Numbered from the stretch's first letter, positions 38,404-47,273 are shown. The stretch: 64,000 nt of DNA from JAOUEA01 sp963821925 (GCA_963821925.1 CAWGFO010000001.1:682001-746000), one strand, 5' to 3'. A program made the numbers and translations. The notes: generated from the letters alone by a model not told the origin.

Positions 38404-39966
38404 CTAGGTGCCGCGTCGCAGCACACGACCGGCGCGTTCGGCCGGGGCTCCGTCCCACGCGATCCGTCCGTTGACCACGACGATGTCGATGCCGCTCGGG
38501 TACGCGTGGGGCTCGTCGAAGGTCGCCTCGTCGGTCACCGTGAGCGGATCGAACACCACGAGGTCGGCGAAGGCATCCTCGACCACGCGACCCCGGTGCC
38601 GGAGCCCGAACCGATCCGCCGGCAGGGAGGTCATCTTCCGGATCGCCGCCTCGAGCGGGAGGACCCCGCCCCGCACGTAACGGCCCAGCACCCGCGGGAA
38701 GGTGCCGTAGTTGCGGGGATGCACCGCCGCGCTCCCGAGCGGTCCTTCCGGCGACATCGAGGCCCCATCGGATGCCACCATCACCGTCGGGTCGGCCAGG
38801 ATCGTGCGGACGTCGTCCTCGTGCATCGCGTGACCGATGCACGCTGTGTCGGGATCCTCCTCGAGCAGCTGGAAGCAGGCCTCGATCGGGGCGACGCGGA
38901 GCTCGGCGCCGACCGCATCGATGCTCTTCCCGTTCCAGCGGCCGTTGCCCCCGCTCTCGATCACGATGCGATCCCAGCCCACACCCTTGACCGAGGACTG
39001 GAAGGCGTCGCCCTCGCCGTCCTCGACGGACGAAGCCAGACGCGTTCGCGTCACCGGGTCCTGCAGCAGCGAAGGCAGCTCGCCCACGGGCGCCCACTCG
39101 GGTAGCAGTGACCAGAGGACGGACGCCCAGGCGGCGTACGGGTATTGGTCGCCCGTGACGTCGGCGCCGCTGTGGAACCGCTCGAGCAACTCGGACGCGC
39201 GTCCCCACGCGAGGTCGGATTCGCATTTCAGGTGACTCACGTGTGTCCGGAGTCCGGCGCGGCGACCGATCTCGATCGCCTCGTCCACCGCGCGGAACAG
39301 GTGCTCGCCCTCGCCGCGGATGTGCGACGCGTAGATCCCGTGCCGGGCAGCGACCTCGTGAGCGAGGGTGACGATCTCGTCGGTGGTCGAGTACAGGCCG
39401 GGCACGTAGATCAGTCCGGTCGACATCCCGATCGCGCCGTCGTCGACGGCCTCGGCCACGAGCCGGCGCATCGTCGCGAGCTCCTCCTCGTCCGGCGGCC
39501 GTCGCTCCAGCCCCATGACCTCGAGGCGGACGACGCCGTGACCCACGAGGGCCGCGAGGTTGACGGCCGGGCCGGCTGCCGCGAGCGCGTCGAGGTACGC
39601 GCCGAACGAGTCGTAGCGGAACGCGCCGGACGGACCTCCGACGAGCGCCGCGGCCTCGTCGGCACCGGCGGGCGGCCACGGAGACGTGCCGCAGTTGCCG
39701 GCGACCACCGACGTCACACCCTGACGGAGCGTGCTCGGCATCCAGGGGGCGACCAGGGGACCGAGGTCCGAGTGGGTGTGGACGTCGATGAAGCCGGGGG
39801 CGAGCACGCGCCCCGCGGCCTCGATCGTCCGCCCGGCCTCGGGCGGCGGGTCGGCGCCGTGGCCGATCCACGTCACGCGATCGTCCTGGATCCCCACGGA
39901 CCCCAGGAACCCCGGCGCGCCGGTACCGTCGACGACGAAGGCACCGGCGATCGCGAGGTCGAGCAT
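38404..39966 (-). CDS. N-acyl-D-amino-acid deacylase / amidohydrolase
   Basis: 520 residues, amidohydrolase superfamily. Metal site FIDVHTHSD, later ASHIRGEGEH and VSHLKCES, and a C-terminal beta-sandwich with DLVVFDP. Closest in layout to D-aminoacylases, which deacylate N-acyl-D-amino acids; some relatives are dihydroorotase-like. TAGGAT on the minus strand (39981-39976) is 9 nt before ATG 39966. Convergent with the nuclease gene, 16 nt apart. Confidence 0.88.
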   Translation of the reverse strand: MLDLAIAGAFVVDGTGAPGFLGSVGIQDDRVTWIGHGADPPPEAGRTIEAAGRVLAPGFIDVHTHSDLGPLVAPWMPSTLRQGVTSVVAGNCGTSPWPPAGADEAAALVGGPSGAFRYDSFGAYLDALAAAGPAVNLAALVGHGVVRLEVMGLERRPPDEEELATMRRLVAEAVDDGAIGMSTGLIYVPGLYSTTDEIVTLAHEVAARHGIYASHIRGEGEHLFRAVDEAIEIGRRAGLRTHVSHLKCESDLAWGRASELLERFHSGADVTGDQYPYAAWASVLWSLLPEWAPVGELPSLLQDPVTRTRLASSVEDGEGDAFQSSVKGVGWDRIVIESGGNGRWNGKSIDAVGAELRVAPIEACFQLLEEDPDTACIGHAMHEDDVRTILADPTVMVASDGASMSPEGPLGSAAVHPRNYGTFPRVLGRYVRGGVLPLEAAIRKMTSLPADRFGLRHRGRVVEDAFADLVVFDPLTVTDEATFDEPHAYPSGIDIVVVNGRIAWDGAPAERAGRVLRRGT

Positions 39967-40132
39967 CGGAGCGGCATCCTAGCCGCCGCGCGAACCCACG
40001 ACCGCTCGCAGGTATTCCCGCTGCAGGTCCCGGAAGGTCCCATCCGCGGCGGGTCCGCCGCCCCCTGCCGTCGCCGGTGGGGTCACCGATGCTGGGCGTA
40101 TCGGAACAGGGGTACATGGAAAGGGGTACGCC

Positions 40133-40537
40133 ATGAGCGACGACACCGTTTCACTGGTGCTGTTCTCTGGGACCGACGACAAGCTCCAGGCGGCAGCGGT
40201 GCTGGCCGTCGGGGCCGCGGCGATGGGCCGCAAGGTCAACGTCTTCCTCCAGTACTGGGCGCTCGATGCGTTCCGCGTCGACCGCGTGCTGAAGGACCAC
40301 GGGGTGTCGCCCGAAGCCGGCGAGGCCGGGCAACGGGCGATGCAGGCCCAAGGCAAGACGCACTGGAGCGAGCTGTTCGTGCAGGCCAAGGACCTCGGCG
40401 AGGTCCAGATCCAGGCATGCGCGGACTCGATGGAGATGTTCGAGATCACGAAGGACGATCTCGACCCGATGGTGGACGGCATCTGGGGCGTCGCCTCCTT
40501 CTTCATGGAGGCCGAGGGCCCGGTGACGTTCATCTAG
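40133..40537 (+). CDS. DsrE-family sulfur-carrier protein
   Basis: 134 residues with a DsrE/F-like fold: SLVLFSGTDDKLQAAAVLAVGAAAMGRKVNVFLQ, then ending EGPVTFI. Cys113 region QACADSMEMF may carry the sulfur. First gene of a five-gene set with two TusA proteins and an SQR-like flavoprotein; likely role is persulfide transfer. AAGGGG lies 8 nt before the ATG. Stop-to-start spacing to the next gene is 12 nt, holding a strong ribosome site. Confidence 0.85.
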   Translation: MSDDTVSLVLFSGTDDKLQAAAVLAVGAAAMGRKVNVFLQYWALDAFRVDRVLKDHGVSPEAGEAGQRAMQAQGKTHWSELFVQAKDLGEVQIQACADSMEMFEITKDDLDPMVDGIWGVASFFMEAEGPVTFI

Positions 40538-40549
40538 GAGGTGGCGACG

Positions 40550-40789
40550 ATGACGACGGCAGAGGTAACGCGTTCGATCGATGCCCGCGGCATGGCGTGC
40601 CCGGGCCCGCTGATGACGCTGATCGGTGCGATCCGCGAAGGACAGGTCGGCGACGTGATCGAAGTGCTCTCGAGCGACGAGGGCTCGAAGTCCGACATCC
40701 CCGCGTGGGTACAGAAGGCGCAGCACGAGATGGTCGAGGTCGTCGAAGAGGACGGCTACGCGCGGTTCGTGATCCGGAAGGCCCGGTGA
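40550..40789 (+). CDS. TusA-family sulfurtransferase (first copy)
   Basis: 79 residues with the TusA signature ARGMACPGPLMTLI (CPxP; active Cys near residue 17), which accepts persulfide sulfur. ATG 40550 is preceded by AGGAGGTGG; the in-frame GTG at 40541 falls inside that ribosome site and is rejected. Followed 6 nt later by the flavoprotein. Confidence 0.9.
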   Translation: MTTAEVTRSIDARGMACPGPLMTLIGAIREGQVGDVIEVLSSDEGSKSDIPAWVQKAQHEMVEVVEEDGYARFVIRKAR

Positions 40790-40795
40790 CCCGCG

Positions 40796-41980
40796 ATGCC
40801 GGCACGCGTGGTGGTGCTCGGCGGTGGGGTCGGCGGGACCCTGATCGCGAACCTGCTCGACAAGGACCTCGGCCATGACGTGCACGTCACCGTGGTCGAC
40901 CCCACGGGGATGCACGACTACCAGCCCGGGTACCTGTACGTGGCGCTCGGCGAGGCCAAGGGTCACTGGCTGACGCGCGAGGAGCGCACGCTCCTCCGCG
41001 GCGGCGTCGACCTGGCGATCGAGCGTGCGATCCGCATCCACCCGGACGCCGGCACGGTGCAGCTCGAGCGCGGCGGCGAGCTCTCGTACGACTACCTGGT
41101 GATCGCGACCGGTGCCCGGCTGGTGCCCGAGTCGATCCCCGGCCTCAGCGAAGGGTCGTTCGAGTTCTACTCCCTGCCCGGCGCCGAGCGGCTCAGCCAG
41201 GAGCTCGCGCGATTCACGGGCGGCCGGATCAAGGTCGGCGTGGCGGGGATCCCGTACAAGTGCCCGCCGGCGCCCGTGGAGTTCACCTTCATGGTCGAGG
41301 AGTACCTGCGCAAGCGCGGGATCCGCGACCAGAGCGAGGTGGAGCTCCTCAGCCCCCTGAACCGGGCGTTCACGATCGAGAGCGCGTCGAAGCTGATCGC
41401 GCCGATCATGGAGGAGCGCGGGATCGGCCTGACGACGTTCTTCAACGTCGAGGCCGTGGACCCGAGCGCGGGTGTCGTGGAGTCGCTCGAGGGCGAGAAG
41501 CAGGAGTACGACCTCCTGGTGCTCGTCCCGCCGCACAAGGGGCAGCAGGTCGTGATCGACTCCGGCCTCGGCGACCCCGGTGGCTGGCTCCCCACCGACA
41601 AGCACACCCTGAACGTCGAGGGCCAGGAGCACATCTTCGCCCTCGGCGACGCGACGAACCTGCCGATCTCGAAGTCGGGCTCGACCGCTCACTTCGAGGC
41701 GCCGGTGATCGCGAGCCGCATCGCGTCGTTGATCCACGGCACCGCGCCGAAGGAGAACTACGGCGGCCGCGTCATGTGCTTCCTCGAGACCGGCAACGGC
41801 CAGGCGACCTCGCTGCGGTTCGACTACGAGCACCCGCCGGTGCCGCCACAGCCGAACCGCGCCTGGCACATGGCGAAGTGGCTGTTCAACCGCATGTACT
41901 GGGAGACCGTGCCGCAGGGCCGGATCCCGGAGAACGCACCGTTCTCGAAGCCGAAGGCGTCGGCCGAGACGGAGCACTGA
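40796..41980 (+). CDS. Sulfide:quinone oxidoreductase-like flavoprotein
   Basis: 394 residues. An N-terminal FAD-binding motif (VVVLGGGVGGTLIANLL), a second dinucleotide site (RIKVGVAGIPYKCPPAP) and the FAD-closing FALGDATNLPISKSGS. Two cysteines are notable: Cys156 in YKCPPAP and Cys328 in VMCFLE, matching the redox pair of SQR and flavocytochrome-c sulfide dehydrogenase. The third Cys of classical SQRs was not seen. Probably oxidises sulfide or a TusA/DsrE-bound persulfide and reduces quinone at the membrane surface. Confidence 0.87.
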   Translation: MPARVVVLGGGVGGTLIANLLDKDLGHDVHVTVVDPTGMHDYQPGYLYVALGEAKGHWLTREERTLLRGGVDLAIERAIRIHPDAGTVQLERGGELSYDYLVIATGARLVPESIPGLSEGSFEFYSLPGAERLSQELARFTGGRIKVGVAGIPYKCPPAPVEFTFMVEEYLRKRGIRDQSEVELLSPLNRAFTIESASKLIAPIMEERGIGLTTFFNVEAVDPSAGVVESLEGEKQEYDLLVLVPPHKGQQVVIDSGLGDPGGWLPTDKHTLNVEGQEHIFALGDATNLPISKSGSTAHFEAPVIASRIASLIHGTAPKENYGGRVMCFLETGNGQATSLRFDYEHPPVPPQPNRAWHMAKWLFNRMYWETVPQGRIPENAPFSKPKASAETEH

Positions 41981-41995
41981 GAAAGGGGTACCGCG

Positions 41996-42232
41996 ATGAC
42001 CGAGACGATCGCCAAGACGCTGGACCTGAAGGGGCTCTCTTGCCCGATGCCGATCGCGAAGACCGCGCAAGGGATCCGCGACCTGCAGCCGGGTGAGCTG
42101 ATCGAGTCCCTAGCCACCGACCCGGGCTCCGTGCCGGACTTCAAGGCGTGGTGCACCTCGACGGGGAACGAGCTCGTCGAACAGACCGAGGACGCGGGCG
42201 TCTTCCGCTTCGTGATCCGCAAGAAGGGGTGA
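41996..42232 (+). CDS. TusA-family sulfurtransferase (second copy)
   Basis: 78 residues with LKGLSCPMPIAKTAQGI (CPxP). It is clearly divergent from the first TusA of this operon and carries an extra Cys (FKAWCTST), so the two may serve different donor/acceptor pairs. GAAAGGGG precedes the ATG. Confidence 0.9.
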   Translation: MTETIAKTLDLKGLSCPMPIAKTAQGIRDLQPGELIESLATDPGSVPDFKAWCTSTGNELVEQTEDAGVFRFVIRKKG

Positions 42233-42237
42233 GCACG

Positions 42238-42771
42238 ATGGCGACCACCGAAGCGACCATCGAGGCGCCGGAGCGAGCTCCCGCGCCCGAGCACGTGCCG
42301 CACGACAAGCTCGTGATCATGGCCTGGAGCGGCGACCTCGACAAGATCTGGCCCACGTTCATCCTCGGCACCACCGGTGCCGCGATGGGCATGGAGACCA
42401 CGATCTTCTTCACCTTCTGGGGGCTCTTCCCGCTGGTGCGCAACGACGTGCACATCACCGGCGAGAACTGGATGCAGAAGATGATGTCGATGATGAACCG
42501 CGGCGGCACCGAGCACCTGAAGCTCGGCAAGATGAACTTCGTCGGGGCGGGCCCCGCGATGATGAAGAAGCTCGCCGAGGAGCACCACGTGGCCTCGCCG
42601 GCGGAGCTGCTGGAGGTCGCGCGCGACCTGGGCGTCCATCTCGTCCCGTGCCAGATGACGATGGACCTGCTCGGGCTCACGAAGGAAGACCTGATCGATG
42701 GACTCGAGGAGCCGGCGGGCGCGACCAGCGCGCTCCTCGAGGCACGCGACGCCGTCACGCTGTTCATCTGA
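42238..42771 (+). CDS. DsrE/DsrF/DrsH-like protein
   Basis: 177 residues with DsrE2-like features: KLVIMAWSGDLDKIWPTFILGTTGAAMGMETTIFFTFWG, a Met-rich segment (WMQKMMSMMN) and VPCQMTMDLLGL with the likely active Cys. It has an N-terminal Ala/Pro-rich tail of ~22 residues. Related proteins are membrane-associated sulfur carriers. AAGAAGGGG precedes the ATG; last gene before a strong terminator. Confidence 0.87.
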   Translation: MATTEATIEAPERAPAPEHVPHDKLVIMAWSGDLDKIWPTFILGTTGAAMGMETTIFFTFWGLFPLVRNDVHITGENWMQKMMSMMNRGGTEHLKLGKMNFVGAGPAMMKKLAEEHHVASPAELLEVARDLGVHLVPCQMTMDLLGLTKEDLIDGLEEPAGATSALLEARDAVTLFI

Positions 42772-42807
42772 GCGATGGCGGATCGCTCCCGGACTATCCG
42801 GGAGCTC

Positions 42808-42846
42808 GGGACCGGGCGGCGGCCGTACCCCCCGCCGCCCGGTCCC
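42808..42846. terminator. Bidirectional terminator
   Basis: GGGACCGGGCGGCGG pairs perfectly with CCGCCGCCCGGTCCC (15 bp) around a 9-nt loop. Placed between the convergent sulfur operon and the hybrid sensor kinase. Confidence 0.8.
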
Positions 42847-42855
42847 TTCACGTCC

Positions 42856-45021
42856 TTACCCGGCAGGCAGGAACACGGTGAAGATCGCGCCGCCGCCCGG
42901 TCGGTCCTCGACCCAGGCGCGGCCACCGTGGAGCTCGGCGAAGCGCAGAACGAGCGAGAGCCCCACGCCGACCCCGGGCGAGTGCCCCGACTCCGAGCCC
43001 GGCGCCTGCCGGAACGGCTCGAAGATGGCCTCGTGCAGGTCCCTCGGCACGCCCGGGCCCTCGTCCTCGACGATCAGGAGCATGCCGCCGTCCTGCGCCC
43101 GCGCCCGCACCCAGATCCGGGTGCTCGCCGGGGTGTGACGGATCGCGTTCGAGACCAGGTTCTCGAGGATCCGCTCGACCTTGGCGGCGTCGATCGAGAC
43201 GACGGCCGGCTCGACCTCCACCTCGATCGCGTGACCGCTCGGGTTCTCGGTCTCTTCGACGCCCCGGCGCACGAGCAGGTCGAGATCGGTCGGCCGGCGT
43301 TGGGGTGAGACGATCCCGCGTTGCAGCCGGTCGAGGTCGAGCAGGTCCGAGAGCAGTCGTTCGAGCTTGCGAGCGTTCGACGCGATCCGGTGGACGAGAT
43401 CGGCCGCGTCCTCGCGGGGGAGCTCCATCCGTGTCCGTTCCAGGGTCAGCGCCGAGCCCAGGATCGAGGTGAGCGGGGTGCGGAGGTCGTGCGAGACGGC
43501 CTCGAGGAAGGTGTTCTTCATCTCGTCGAGCGCGCGGAGCCGCTGGGCGGCCTCGCGCTCACGCTTGAAGGCCTCGGAGTACTTCCGCTCGCTCTCGCGG
43601 AGCGCCTGCTCCGCGCGCTTGCGCTCGGTCACGTCGACCATCAGCCCGCGCAGCTGGCGCGCGCCCTGCGCACCCGCGACCACGTGCACCAGGTCGCGGA
43701 TCCAGACGTTCTCCCCTTCAGGGGTGCGCATCCGGTACTCGAGCTCTTGGTCGTGACCCTCGGTCGCGGCCTGGCGCACCGCCTTCATCGCATCGCCCCG
43801 GTCTTGGGGGTCGATGTGCGAACCCCAGGGCCGCTGCTCGAGCGGCCACCGGAGCGCCGTCGGCCCCAGCAGTTCCTCGGCCCTGCCGCCGAGGAAGGTG
43901 AACGAGAGGGTCGTGGCATCGGCCTCCCAGAACACCGCGTCGAGGCTCTCGACGAGCTCGTGGAATCGTTCGAGCTCGGAGAGCCGGCGCGCGTTGCCCA
44001 GGGCGAGGGACGTGATGTCCGCGAGGCCGCCCGCCATCCGGAGCTCCTCGGGCCCGTAGGGCCGAGCGCCTTCGGGAGCCACCAGCGCCAGCGCCCCGAA
44101 CCCAGCGGGATCCCAGCGCAGCGGGGCCACGAGCACCTCGTTGGGCTCGAACGCGATGAACAGCTCGTGCGGGAGTTCCTGGACCGCAGCGCGGTCGATC
44201 ACGAAGGGGTCCGTGTCACTCAGGAGCATCGCGCCAGCGATCTCGGGCGAGACGTCGGCGATCTCGGCGCGGGCCCGAGCGGCACCCTCGACGACCTCGT
44301 GGAGCCGCACGAGCCGGAAGGCGCCCGACGAGGGCTCGAGCACGTAGGCGCCCGCGACGGAGCAGGGCGCGAGCGACGGGATCGTCTCCAGCGCCTCCTG
44401 CAGGACGTCGCCGATCGCTCGCATCCTCGTGAGGGCCTGGGAGAGACGCAGCAGGGCGGCCGAGGTCTCCGCCGCTCGTCGTTCCGCCTGGAGCAACGTG
44501 GCGTTCTCGAACGCCACCGCGGCATGGGAGGCGAGCACCTCGAGGAGGCGCCGGTCCTCCTCGTCGAACTTGCCGTAGCCGAGGCTGGAGAGCACGATCA
44601 CGCCCGTGACCTGATCGCCGAGCTTCATCGGGACCAGGAGCATCGATTCGACGATGTCGTCGGTCCCCTCGATCTGGATCGAGAACTCGACCTCTTGGGC
44701 GTTCGGCGTCAGCAGTGATTCGCCGGTCGCGGCCACGTGGCCGGTCAGGCCCTCGCCGACCTTGGTGATCAGCTCCTCGAGCGTCTCTTCCTCGTACTCA
44801 TGGAACAACTCGCCGCGGAACGCGATCGGCATCAGGGTGACGCCGTCGGGCTCGATCAGGTACACGCGGCAGTTGTGGTAGTCGATGATCGTGCGGAGCT
44901 CGGCCGTGATCGCCGCGCCGATCTCCGCCACGTCGCCGAGGGCGTTCAGCTTGGCGGCGAGGCTGTGCAACATGTCGAGCTGCGCGACCGACCTGAACCG
45001 ACCGTCGTCCGCGCCCGTCAT
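42856..45021 (-). CDS. GAF-GAF-PAS sensor histidine kinase
   Basis: 721 residues, cytoplasmic (no TM helix). Two GAF domains (~10-160 and ~190-325), a PAS domain (~335-460, ending VTERKRAEQAL), HisKA with phospho-His in AVSHDLRTPLTSILGS, and HATPase with NLVSNAIRHT (N box), EDEGPGVP (G1) and GVGVGLSLV (G2). GAF/PAS may bind small ligands, haem or chromophore. ATG 45021 is preferred; GTG 45039 would add six residues. No regulator adjacent; receiver-only proteins at 46035 and 25922 are candidate partners. Confidence 0.93.
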   Translation of the reverse strand: MTGADDGRFRSVAQLDMLHSLAAKLNALGDVAEIGAAITAELRTIIDYHNCRVYLIEPDGVTLMPIAFRGELFHEYEEETLEELITKVGEGLTGHVAATGESLLTPNAQEVEFSIQIEGTDDIVESMLLVPMKLGDQVTGVIVLSSLGYGKFDEEDRRLLEVLASHAAVAFENATLLQAERRAAETSAALLRLSQALTRMRAIGDVLQEALETIPSLAPCSVAGAYVLEPSSGAFRLVRLHEVVEGAARARAEIADVSPEIAGAMLLSDTDPFVIDRAAVQELPHELFIAFEPNEVLVAPLRWDPAGFGALALVAPEGARPYGPEELRMAGGLADITSLALGNARRLSELERFHELVESLDAVFWEADATTLSFTFLGGRAEELLGPTALRWPLEQRPWGSHIDPQDRGDAMKAVRQAATEGHDQELEYRMRTPEGENVWIRDLVHVVAGAQGARQLRGLMVDVTERKRAEQALRESERKYSEAFKREREAAQRLRALDEMKNTFLEAVSHDLRTPLTSILGSALTLERTRMELPREDAADLVHRIASNARKLERLLSDLLDLDRLQRGIVSPQRRPTDLDLLVRRGVEETENPSGHAIEVEVEPAVVSIDAAKVERILENLVSNAIRHTPASTRIWVRARAQDGGMLLIVEDEGPGVPRDLHEAIFEPFRQAPGSESGHSPGVGVGLSLVLRFAELHGGRAWVEDRPGGGAIFTVFLPAG

Positions 45022-45161
45022 GCGCTCACCCTCGGACACCCGCTCCGCCTCTCGCCCGGGCCGAGCCCGGTCGCTCCCGATGCTCTCATCCTCGCGACGC
45101 CGCCGCTTCCCCTCAGCATCGACCCGGGCCCGGAGGTGCTTGAACCGTCGGTGCCGCTGGG

Positions 45162-45167
45162 TAGCCT
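45162..45167 (+). promoter_or_regulatory. -10 box, DUF3263 gene
   Basis: TAGCCT followed by 6 nt and then GTG 45174. Confidence 0.5.
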
Positions 45168-45173
45168 TGGCGC

Positions 45174-45455
45174 GTGACCATCCCCACCACCCCCGTCTCC
45201 GCGTCCGAGCTCGACGACCGTTCCCGCCAGATCCTCGACTTCGAGCGGGAAGGCTGGAAGCTCACGATCGCGAAGGAGCGGGCGATCCGCGAACGTTTCG
45301 GGTTCTCGGCCGCCCGGTACCACCAGCTCTTGAACCGCATCATCGACACTCCCGGGGCGCTCGCCTACGACCCGATGCTGGTCCGCAGGCTGCGTCGCGT
45401 GCGTGAGGCACGTCGCCGCAGGCGGGTCGCTGGACAGCTCGGTGTCCGCCTCTGA
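45174..45455 (+). CDS. DUF3263 family protein
   Basis: 93 residues, small basic helical protein: ILDFEREGWKLTIAKERAIRERFGFSAARYHQLLNRIID, then an Arg-rich tail. The shape suggests an HTH-type DNA-binding protein. DUF3263 is largely actinobacterial, and next to a LytR_C protein it reproduces the Rv0430-Rv0431 pair of M. tuberculosis. GTG start with leaderless spacing. Confidence 0.85.
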   Translation: MTIPTTPVSASELDDRSRQILDFEREGWKLTIAKERAIRERFGFSAARYHQLLNRIIDTPGALAYDPMLVRRLRRVREARRRRRVAGQLGVRL

Positions 45456-45484
45456 GGTCACCGGGCACGCACCGGACGCTGGGG

Positions 45485-45490
45485 TAGGAT
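45485..45490 (+). promoter_or_regulatory. -10 box, LytR_C gene
   Basis: TAGGAT followed by 7 nt and then GTG 45498. The ATG at 45489 lies inside this box and is rejected as the start. Confidence 0.55.
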
Positions 45491-45497
45491 GGCGCCC

Positions 45498-46028
45498 GTG
45501 AACCTGGGGACCGGCCGGATCGTCGTGATCGTCGCGCTGCTCGTCGTGGGCGCCGCCGTGCTCGCGAACGGATTCGCCGACGGCGGGTCGGTGTTGGAGC
45601 CGGGCGGCGGACCCAGCGGGAGCGCGGCGGCCTCCGAGACGCCCAGCGGATCGCCGAGCGGTCCTACGTCGCCGACGGCCTCGCCGACCCCGGCACCGCA
45701 GGAACCGTCGGAGGTCCTGATCCAGGTTTTCAACGGCACGAACGTGACGGGACTCGGGGCCACGGCCGAGACCTTCCTCGAAGGCAAGGGGTACACGATC
45801 AACGCCGGGGCACTGGACGCGCCCTCGAAGCCGGTCGCGAAGACGATCGTCTACTACCGCGGCGGAGCCGATGCGGCGCAGAACGAGTCGAACGCCACGC
45901 GCATGAGCAAGAAGTACTTCAAGGGTGCGAAGGTCCTGGAACTCGACCCCGCGATCGACGATCTCGTCGACAAGACGACGCAGGTCGTCGTCGTGGTCGG
46001 CGACGACTACGCCGCGACCACCGTCTGA
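45498..46028 (+). CDS. LytR C-terminal domain membrane protein
   Basis: 176 residues. One N-terminal TM helix (RIVVIVALLVVGAAVLANG), a Ser/Pro/Gly linker (~35-75) and a LytR_C domain (VLIQVFNGTNVTGLGATAETFLEGKGY... VVVVVGDDYA). Extracytoplasmic, probably cell-envelope related. Partner of the upstream DUF3263 gene. The start is set by the predicted -10 box. Confidence 0.87.
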   Translation: MNLGTGRIVVIVALLVVGAAVLANGFADGGSVLEPGGGPSGSAAASETPSGSPSGPTSPTASPTPAPQEPSEVLIQVFNGTNVTGLGATAETFLEGKGYTINAGALDAPSKPVAKTIVYYRGGADAAQNESNATRMSKKYFKGAKVLELDPAIDDLVDKTTQVVVVVGDDYAATTV

Positions 46029-46034
46029 GCCTCG

Positions 46035-46463
46035 CTAGAGCAGCTTCGCCTCGAGCTCTCGCAGCGTCGCCTGCCGCGCCTCGGCGCGTTCAACGGGATC
46101 GATCGTCGCGAGCTCCCGGATCACCTCGCCGAGCTCCTGGGGGGCGAACGGCTTCGCGAGGAACGCGTCCCCTCCGGATTCCAGGGCGCGGCGCCGCTCG
46201 CCCAACTGCGCCTTCGCGCTCAGGATCAGGACGGGCACGCCCTCGGTCGACGCCGATCCCTTGAGCGCGGCGAGCACGCCGTAGCCGTCGATCGAGGGCA
46301 TCATGAGGTCGAGCACGACCACGTCGGGCGGCTCTTGGGCCGCCAGCGCCAGCCCCGTCGCCCCATCGGGCGCCTCGAGCACCTCGTGCCCGTCGTGCCG
46401 CAGGTTCACGCGGCACAACAGGAGCACGTCGGGCTCGTCGTCGATCACGAGCACGCGAACCAC
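46035..46463 (-). CDS. Response regulator, receiver domain only
   Basis: 142 residues: VLVIDDEPDVLLLCRVNL, phospho-Asp in VVVLDLMMPSIDGYG, VLILSAKAQ and Lys in AFLAKPFAP. No output domain; a charged helix (ERAEARQATLRELEAKLL) ends the protein. GTG start with AAGGA upstream. Convergent with the LytR_C gene, 6 nt between stops. Confidence 0.88.
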   Translation of the reverse strand: MVRVLVIDDEPDVLLLCRVNLRHDGHEVLEAPDGATGLALAAQEPPDVVVLDLMMPSIDGYGVLAALKGSASTEGVPVLILSAKAQLGERRRALESGGDAFLAKPFAPQELGEVIRELATIDPVERAEARQATLRELEAKLL

Positions 46464-46593
46464 GGGTATCCTTGTCCTCCTCCTGGGGGACCCTCGTTCC
46501 CCCTACAGAGATTGTCGGCAGGACCTCGCGTCGTCCTCATACCCGGAACCGGGGAACCGCGGGCCGCGCGTTGACGGGCCATGAACCCCCACC

Positions 46594-46599
46594 TACGCT
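46594..46599 (+). promoter_or_regulatory. -10 box for Rrf2 gene
   Basis: TACGCT about 21 nt before the GTG start. The short leader contains AGGAGG (46608-46613). Confidence 0.5.
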
Positions 46600-46620
46600 G
46601 GGGTGACAGGAGGCGACGCC

Positions 46621-47094
46621 GTGCTCAAGATCTCCCAGAAGCTCGAATACGCGATGCGCGCCATGATCGAGCTATCCCAGCACCGCGACGAGGGCGTCCT
46701 CGTCCCCGCGCGCGAGATCGCGGAGCGTCAGCAGATCCCCGTGCGGTTCCTCGAGCAGCAGCTCGGCGCGCTGTCGAAGGCGGGGCTGGTGGAGAGCTTC
46801 CGTGGGGCGGGGGGCGGCTGTCGGCTGGCCCGTGCACCCGAGGACATCACGATGGCCGACATCGCCGACGCGATCGAGGGCCAGATCTTCCCGATGTTCT
46901 GCCTGGAGCCGTCGGACCATACGTGCTTCCAGGACTCACGGTGTGGGCTGCAAGGGTTCTGGGCCGACGTGGCCGGTGCCGTGCAGGAGGTGTTCCGCCA
47001 GACGACGGTGGCGGACCTCGCGGCCCGCCACCGGACGAGCGCACCGGGGCAGGCGTTCATCGCCCCGGAACAGCTGTTGTCGCGGCTGAACTAG
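46621..47094 (+). CDS. Rrf2-family transcriptional regulator, probable Fe-S sensor
   Basis: 157 residues. Winged-helix Rrf2 start (KISQKLEYAMRAMIELSQH), recognition region PVRFLEQQLGALSKAGLVESFRGAGGG, and a cysteine cluster FCLEPSDHTCFQDSRCG (C-x7-C-x5-C) like the cluster ligands of IscR/NsrR. It could sense redox state, NO or Fe-S status. AGGAGG lies 7 nt before GTG 46621; the earlier GTG 46603 would place the ribosome site inside the gene. Its 3' end overlaps the convergent DUF5679 gene by 4 nt. Confidence 0.9.
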   Translation: MLKISQKLEYAMRAMIELSQHRDEGVLVPAREIAERQQIPVRFLEQQLGALSKAGLVESFRGAGGGCRLARAPEDITMADIADAIEGQIFPMFCLEPSDHTCFQDSRCGLQGFWADVAGAVQEVFRQTTVADLAARHRTSAPGQAFIAPEQLLSRLN

Positions 47095-47273
47095 GAGGCG
47101 GGCGGCGACCACCCGCGCGACTTGGCCTCTTCCTGCCCCAGGATCCGCTGGATCTTCGTGCCGCAGACGGGGCACGTGCCCTGAGACGCGGGCCGCCCGT
47201 TCTTCATCGTGACGACCTGGCCCGTGAATTCACGCTTCTCACGACACTTCATGCAGTACGCGGTCTCGGCCAT
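47091..47273 (-). CDS. DUF5679 zinc-ribbon protein
   Basis: 60 residues with two CxxC pairs (YCMKCREKREFTGQ and GTCPVCGTKIQRIL), the pattern of DUF5679, a small actinobacterial zinc ribbon. GGAGAT precedes the ATG. Function unknown; the basic C-terminus may bind nucleic acid. Confidence 0.85.
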   Translation of the reverse strand: MAETAYCMKCREKREFTGQVVTMKNGRPASQGTCPVCGTKIQRILGQEEAKSRGWSPPAS

